Shown here piece after piece: positions 40,995-45,067 of a stretch of 45,067 nucleotides of DNA. The DNA lies in the NCBI GenBank assembly GCA_032718475.1, contig JAUCBJ010008651.1, positions 1-45,067 of the forward strand, given 5' to 3'. Under the pieces are notes generated by a model. That model made no database searches. It saw only the letters and a program-made list of their open reading frames with translations, and was not told where the DNA came from. This stretch comes from Nemertoderma westbladi (taxonomy: Eukaryota; Xenacoelomorpha; Nemertodermatida; Nemertodermatidae). The translations under genes and the position numbers were made by a program. Every line of letters starts with the position of its first letter. The first letter of the stretch is position 1.

Positions 40995-41082
40995 AAAAAA
41001 TAATTCGCACTTACTAGGATTCGAACTCAATACCTACTACACATATAATTTCCAACGCTCTACCGACTGAGCTACTGAACCA
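40995..41082 (-). ncRNA. tRNA-like Pol III unit inside the LTR (5' copy)
   Basis: Same structure as in the other LTR: A box at 41074-41063, B box at 41027-41017 and T6 at 41000-40995, all on the minus strand. The one LTR substitution nearby (41089) lies outside the boxes. It lies upstream of the LTR TATA box, in the same orientation. Confidence 0.7.
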
Positions 41083-41207
41083 CTTGACAGATAGATGTAC
41101 AAATGATAGAACCAATACGAATGAGAACTTAAAGCAATCTTTACAAAGTTAATCCGAATAAAATAAAATTTTGAAAATCCACGGCATTTAGGGAATATAA
41201 TTCTATA

Positions 41208-41212
41208 ACTAG
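41208..41212. repeat. Target site duplication ACTAG (right)
   Basis: Exact partner of 25013-25017, adjoining the outer edge of the right LTR. Confidence 0.9.
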
Positions 41213-41263
41213 ACTTGCTTTAACTGTAACTATAGCAGTAAGCATTCAACTGTATAGTTAAAC

Positions 41264-44200
41264 ATGTCTGACACCCAGCAAAACCTGTCAGACAGTCTAA
41301 TTGATACAACCATCTGTGACACAGATAGGAGTGTGGAGCGATTAAGAAAGGAGTTCAGCTCACCTCCTACTGAAAGAAAGGTCATCCCTCCAGTAGTAGT
41401 ATCAGACCCTAAGCTAATCCAACACCGTAGGTCTATCATCGGCACTCGGGCCCAAGTCAAACGGAACCAGGAAGCAGCTGTCCCACAGCAGCAACAGCCT
41501 AGTCAAGAAACTTGTTCCCAGCGATCCGATAGCTCCAGTAATTCGGATACTGTCGAGCTGACCCCCGAACGCGGATTGCAGATGGCGGCTAAAGCCTACT
41601 CGGACCCCCTTCTCACCCTTCCTGCCGCAGTGCTAACTACTATATTGATTGCGGTCGAGGAACATCAAGCCGATTGGGCGAGAAATAAGCGAGCGACCCA
41701 AGATAATTATGCGGAATACGCCAGGGAAGAATTGATGTCTATTGTCGAGTCACAATGGAACTTTCCCGGACCCGGACTCCCGTTAGATCTGTCCGAGGCT
41801 ACTTGGGAAGATATACACAGGATGGGAGTGGCTAAAGATACGATGGATCCAGCTGTTTGGAAGAGGTCGGCAGCAGGATATGTGCAGGGATTCTTCGGCT
41901 CCTTAGAGCGATTAGAAGAACAACTGTTTCGACAACCCCAAGGACCTCAAGAGCAGGAAGAACTGCTATATCAAGTACGCGAAAGAACCCTACGCATTAG
42001 ACTAATCCTATCAGCCTTTGAGGAAACTTCCAAAAGAAGACAGGACACGTCGCTGCAGGTTGCTGTCAAAACTTGGTTCCAGCGGGTAGGTCTCAAAGTA
42101 CAAGAAACAGACCAGTGGAAATCCCAGTTGTCTGAGAGACTAACCTATGACGAACCAACCGATGTCACCCTTCCTCAAGTGGAAGGCGAAGAGACCGCAG
42201 AGAGACCACGAACGAGAGACGCCATCGACATTTATCTGTCCGACTATCAGCGATTCCTAGGAGACGAAGAGTTGAGGAGACGGCTGTCTGGACTTTCCCC
42301 TAATAGTGAAGGAACCCAGCGTGTGTTAGACTCAGTCGATGCTGAAATGTTAGCGGCTAACCAAGCTGAGTTTGATGAAAAACTTCGCCTCACTAGAGTC
42401 CAAGAAGAACTAGTAAAGAAAAAACGGATAGAGGACCGAAAGGCAGCTGCAGTAACAGCGGCAATGGCCGAAGTGGAAGCGGAAAGAAAAGCAGCGGCGG
42501 CAGAAGCAGAAGTAGAAAGAAAAGCAGCAGAAGCAGAAAGAAAGGCAGCGGCGGCAGAAGCAGAAGCAGAAAGAAAAGCAGCAAAGGCAGTGGCAGAAGC
42601 AGAACGGAGAGCCTCTGAGGAGACTACCCAACTGGAGTTGGAAAATCTGCAAGAGACGCAAGACAAAATAAATAAACAGTTAACTGCTAGTCACATGCAG
42701 ATGATGAGAAAATCTACTCCCAAACGCCAGGGATATACGTCATCGGAGGAAAGCGAAACCACCGATCCTGAAGGCGGAGGAAATAGATCTCATCTAAGCA
42801 GGCGTAGAAAAACATCTTACCGTCACAAATTGCCTGATTTGCCTCCAGCTGTTAGAAGACAACTAGCTAGCACAGACTTAAGTAGTATAGAACCTACAGA
42901 CCAAATTATTAAGGTCAAAAAACTTCCTACTATAGTTGATGAGCCTGAAATAATTACGCCTGTCGTTCCCAAAGTCACTCCTGTGTTAGAGACCCCTGTA
43001 CTTCCAGAGCTTAACTCTAAATTCCCTTTACACAGTACTACACTGCCTGTGCCCGGTAGAACAGTCCATGAGAATATCCCTGTCCTGGAAGCTGAGAGAG
43101 AAATCAAAGATTTGTCTCCCGTCGTCCCACGTCAGCCCGCTACAATGTTGGCGACTCCCGCTTCGGCGGTCGAGTGGGTAGAGGAGGGACGGCGGGGGAT
43201 GAATCTCCTGCTCGGACAGATGCAGGAGACTGTCTACCAACTTAAGGGAACAGTAAGGGAAGGTAGGGCCGAATTGCAAGAAGTGCAGCAAAGTATCGCG
43301 CTAGAACGCGACAAATTAGTCAATATCCAAAGGGGAATACCAATACCCCCTGTAAAATTGTGTCAACCTGTTAGGTCTGAAGTATTACATGCGCAAGGTG
43401 TGGAGCCTACACGCATCTATACTGCTAGTGAAGTAGAAACTCCTATAGCAAACCCTATTAAGGGTGATTATAGACCTGTTATTAATGATACCCCTTATAG
43501 ACCTGACAATGATCCGAGAAATTTATATACCGATAATTCGATATTAAATAACACGATGGCCCAAGAAAGCTTTACGCGTCAGATGGCTAGAACAGAAGCC
43601 CGCCAAGCGGTCAAAGTGGGAGAGATCGTCAAATTCAATGGAGATGAGATGAAATGGTTACCTTTCAACGAATATTACAAAGATAGCATACAAAACTCTG
43701 TACTATCTAACGGAGAGAAACTTAGGTTCCTCATCAAGTGCTTGGAAGGACCTCCCAGGTTAATGGCGTTAAAGTTTATTGGACATCCAGAAGGATTAAG
43801 ACAAGTATGGGATACATTAAACATCAGGTATGGTAACAAGGATAACATAGCTAAGTATTTGTATGCAAAATTAGTAGCCCCCCGACACTTCCTTAGTAGC
43901 GGGATTATAGAGTTTTCCGATGAAATTCAGGAGATCTGTAGACAATTGGACTGGTTAGGTAAGTCTCATGAATATCAGAGTTCCATGGTTATTGGAGCAG
44001 TAGTCTCTACTTTACCCAAGGGTGGAGTATGTACACGTTGGGACAAGAAAGTGTTGTACATGAATGAACAACAACGACGAAGCCCTACCATGACTGATCT
44101 CATGTCCTTCTTAGATGGTGAAGTAAAACTACAACTCATCAAGCAGTCCAGAGAGAAAACATCGGAAAATAAGGTAAGTGAGAAACCCGCTTCTAGGAGA

Positions 44201-45067
44201 AGAGTAACACCGGTGTGTTACACTGACGACGGCGAAAGCCAAGCTTCTCAAGAAGAGGACAGCGGGAAAGACACTGAGAGATCTAACTACGTTGAAAAAA
44301 CCTCAAAAGATGTAAGTAAATACAAGGCTCGAAACAACGATAGGAGAGAACAGGTTGCCAAGACCCCTCCTCAGTCTCCTAACAGAATGCACCGAAGAAA
44401 ACCCGAAGAAAAAACGAGAGTGCATCAAGTTACCCAAGGTAAAGTGAGTAACATAAAACCTAACTGTGCGCTGTGCGACGGGACCCACCGTTTGAGTGCG
44501 TGTGCTGAATTTCTAAAGAAATCCCTTGTAGACAGACGTGCAGTCGTGTGGGACAAGCGGTTATGCTATAATTGCCTCAGACCAGGACACCAACGGCGAA
44601 CCTGTTTCTCCGACATAAAGTGTGCAAAGTGTGGCGCGAAACATCACATCTTGTTACACAGTGAGTTCGATCGAGACAAACTGAGTCAGGTAAGTGAGCC
44701 CGAACTACATGTCCAATTCAGTGATGTAAACGACACTGATCAAGAATCTGAGATGGAAGGATTCTATACTGACGAATTCTCCGACGCCAACGAATCCTGT
44801 TATCTAATCAATACCGCAGTGTATCGAGCACTTACTTATGAAAAGGACACCAACAATGAGTTTCCCCCAACTACTTTTGCCAAACAACCATCTTGGAAAG
44901 CTCCAACTTCCAACGTAGGAATCAGAGAATTTCCTGTAGTGCAGGTAAGAGTTCACGGTCTTAACAAAAGTTACATAGTGAACGCCCTCCTTGACTCCGG
45001 CAGCACAGGAACATTCATCGATCAAGAACTAGCCGAAGATATCTTTGCTGGACAACCCAAGTTCCGG
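41264..45067 (+). CDS. BEL/Pao Gag-Pol, partial (gag, zinc knuckles, protease start)
   Basis: 1268 codons open from ATG (context AAACATGT) to the window end, with no stop seen on reading every codon. The N-terminus is Ser/Gln-rich (SDTQQNLSDS). Residues about 385-450 form an Ala/Glu/Arg/Lys coiled coil (repeats of AERKAAAAEAE). A DUF1759-like capsid domain spans about 779-955 (VKFNGDEMKWLPFNEYYKDS ... LRFLIKCLEGPPR ... IRYGNKDNIAKYL). Zinc knuckles are CALCDGTHRLSAC from 1068 and CYNCLRPGHQRRTC from 1101, then CAKCGAKHH. The protease motif LLDSGSTGTFID has Asp 1244 (normal DSG). Unlike its invader, no frame break is seen. The gag-pol junction is a direct in-frame fusion, as usual in BEL/Pao. 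Confidence 0.92.
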   Translation, partial: MSDTQQNLSDSLIDTTICDTDRSVERLRKEFSSPPTERKVIPPVVVSDPKLIQHRRSIIGTRAQVKRNQEAAVPQQQQPSQETCSQRSDSSSNSDTVELTPERGLQMAAKAYSDPLLTLPAAVLTTILIAVEEHQADWARNKRATQDNYAEYAREELMSIVESQWNFPGPGLPLDLSEATWEDIHRMGVAKDTMDPAVWKRSAAGYVQGFFGSLERLEEQLFRQPQGPQEQEELLYQVRERTLRIRLILSAFEETSKRRQDTSLQVAVKTWFQRVGLKVQETDQWKSQLSERLTYDEPTDVTLPQVEGEETAERPRTRDAIDIYLSDYQRFLGDEELRRRLSGLSPNSEGTQRVLDSVDAEMLAANQAEFDEKLRLTRVQEELVKKKRIEDRKAAAVTAAMAEVEAERKAAAAEAEVERKAAEAERKAAAAEAEAERKAAKAVAEAERRASEETTQLELENLQETQDKINKQLTASHMQMMRKSTPKRQGYTSSEESETTDPEGGGNRSHLSRRRKTSYRHKLPDLPPAVRRQLASTDLSSIEPTDQIIKVKKLPTIVDEPEIITPVVPKVTPVLETPVLPELNSKFPLHSTTLPVPGRTVHENIPVLEAEREIKDLSPVVPRQPATMLATPASAVEWVEEGRRGMNLLLGQMQETVYQLKGTVREGRAELQEVQQSIALERDKLVNIQRGIPIPPVKLCQPVRSEVLHAQGVEPTRIYTASEVETPIANPIKGDYRPVINDTPYRPDNDPRNLYTDNSILNNTMAQESFTRQMARTEARQAVKVGEIVKFNGDEMKWLPFNEYYKDSIQNSVLSNGEKLRFLIKCLEGPPRLMALKFIGHPEGLRQVWDTLNIRYGNKDNIAKYLYAKLVAPRHFLSSGIIEFSDEIQEICRQLDWLGKSHEYQSSMVIGAVVSTLPKGGVCTRWDKKVLYMNEQQRRSPTMTDLMSFLDGEVKLQLIKQSREKTSENKVSEKPASRRRVTPVCYTDDGESQASQEEDSGKDTERSNYVEKTSKDVSKYKARNNDRREQVAKTPPQSPNRMHRRKPEEKTRVHQVTQGKVSNIKPNCALCDGTHRLSACAEFLKKSLVDRRAVVWDKRLCYNCLRPGHQRRTCFSDIKCAKCGAKHHILLHSEFDRDKLSQVSEPELHVQFSDVNDTDQESEMEGFYTDEFSDANESCYLINTAVYRALTYEKDTNNEFPPTTFAKQPSWKAPTSNVGIREFPVVQVRVHGLNKSYIVNALLDSGSTGTFIDQELAEDIFAGQPKFR
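42440..42612 (+). repeat. Coding GCAGAAGCAGAA-rich repeat in gag
   Basis: Near-repetitive GCAGCGGCGGCAGAAGCAGA units encode the (AERKAAAAEAE)n coiled coil of the plus-strand Gag. The minus strand shows long but meaningless Ser/Ala- and Leu/Pro-rich frames here. Confidence 0.85.

Larger units (their letters stand above)
25018..41207 (-). mobile_element. Complete 16.2-kb BEL/Pao LTR retrotransposon
   Basis: Two LTRs (1908 and 1905 bp) flank an internal region transcribed on the minus strand: leader, gag, protease, RT, RNase H, integrase and an additional zinc-knuckle ORF. An ACTAG target duplication brackets the element. At 16,190 bp it is far longer than most BEL/Pao elements. The excess lies in the long gag coiled coil, an RNase H-integrase linker, the extra ORF and the LTRs. 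No canonical TGG primer binding site is seen directly after the 5' LTR (the internal sequence begins GTAGGAATATG). The LTRs start and end TA...TA rather than TG...CA. Confidence 0.93.
39303..41207 (-). repeat. 5' LTR of the minus-strand BEL element
   Basis: 1905 bp, almost identical to 25018-26925, with a 12-C run instead of 15. In the element's sense it holds the tRNA-like unit, a 10-bp inverted repeat and the TATA box GCTATATAAAG (40800-40790), and would drive gag-pol toward lower coordinates. Confidence 0.95.
41213..45067 (+). mobile_element. Second BEL/Pao element, plus strand, cut by the window edge
   Basis: Carries an intact BEL-type gag-pol start and must extend beyond the window (RT, RNase H, integrase and 3' LTR unseen). 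Its upstream part is displaced to the left of the inserted minus-strand element, ending at 25012. It belongs to a different BEL lineage: the gag sequences are unrelated outside the capsid and knuckle domains. Confidence 0.85.

Noticed and set aside
42247-42666. Ser/Ala-rich and Leu/Pro-rich minus-strand ORFs
   Set aside because: Antisense shadows of the GCAGAA-repeat coiled coil in the plus-strand gag.

Overview
The window looks like AT-rich invertebrate metazoan genomic DNA. It holds two exons of a biogenic-amine GPCR, BEL/Pao LTR retrotransposons, endonuclease-bearing non-LTR retroelements, long microsatellites and G or C homopolymer runs. The receptor exons resemble D2-like dopamine receptors of lophotrochozoans or other bilaterians. 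I cannot name the species.

Layout. (1) 1-10.47 kb: two coding exons (360-562 and 6257-6360) joined in frame across a 5.7-kb intron; they give TM1 and TM2 of a rhodopsin-family amine receptor. The introns carry a decayed reverse transcriptase fragment (about 3.4-4.2 kb, minus), a G-rich minisatellite, a 15-bp minisatellite with oppositely oriented arms, and a decayed restriction-like-endonuclease fragment (about 7.8-8.4 kb, minus). No TM3 exon was recognised downstream. (2) 10.48-16.66 kb: a GC-rich single-ORF non-LTR retrotransposon (1517 aa: Cys cluster, about 44 decapeptide repeats, reverse transcriptase, C-terminal zinc motif and restriction-like nuclease). It sits inside a hexanucleotide microsatellite that flanks it on both sides. 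(3) 16.7-21.0 kb: AT-rich sequence with no recognisable gene. (4) 21.0-21.6 kb: decayed APE-type endonuclease of another non-LTR element. (5) 21.6-25.0 kb: three tandem-repeat blocks and a TATA box, probably the 5' LTR and leader of the plus-strand BEL element. (6) 25.018-41.207 kb: a complete 16.2-kb BEL/Pao element on the minus strand, with 1.9-kb near-identical LTRs and a 5-bp ACTAG target duplication. Its gag-pol is interrupted by one frameshift and two in-frame TAA codons. It also carries an extra zinc-knuckle ORF downstream of the integrase, a tRNA-like Pol III unit in each LTR, three leader hairpins and a dispersed near-palindromic motif. (7) 41.213-45.067 kb: start of a second BEL/Pao gag-pol on the plus strand, 1268 codons open to the window edge.

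How it fits together. The minus-strand BEL element landed about 50 bp upstream of the plus-strand BEL gag start, so this is a nested insertion. The LTRs differ by only two substitutions that I noticed plus a C-run length change, so the insertion is young although its gag-pol is broken. The most unusual material is the cargo and cis-sequences of the 16.2-kb element and the microsatellite-embedded retrotransposon with its coding minisatellite.
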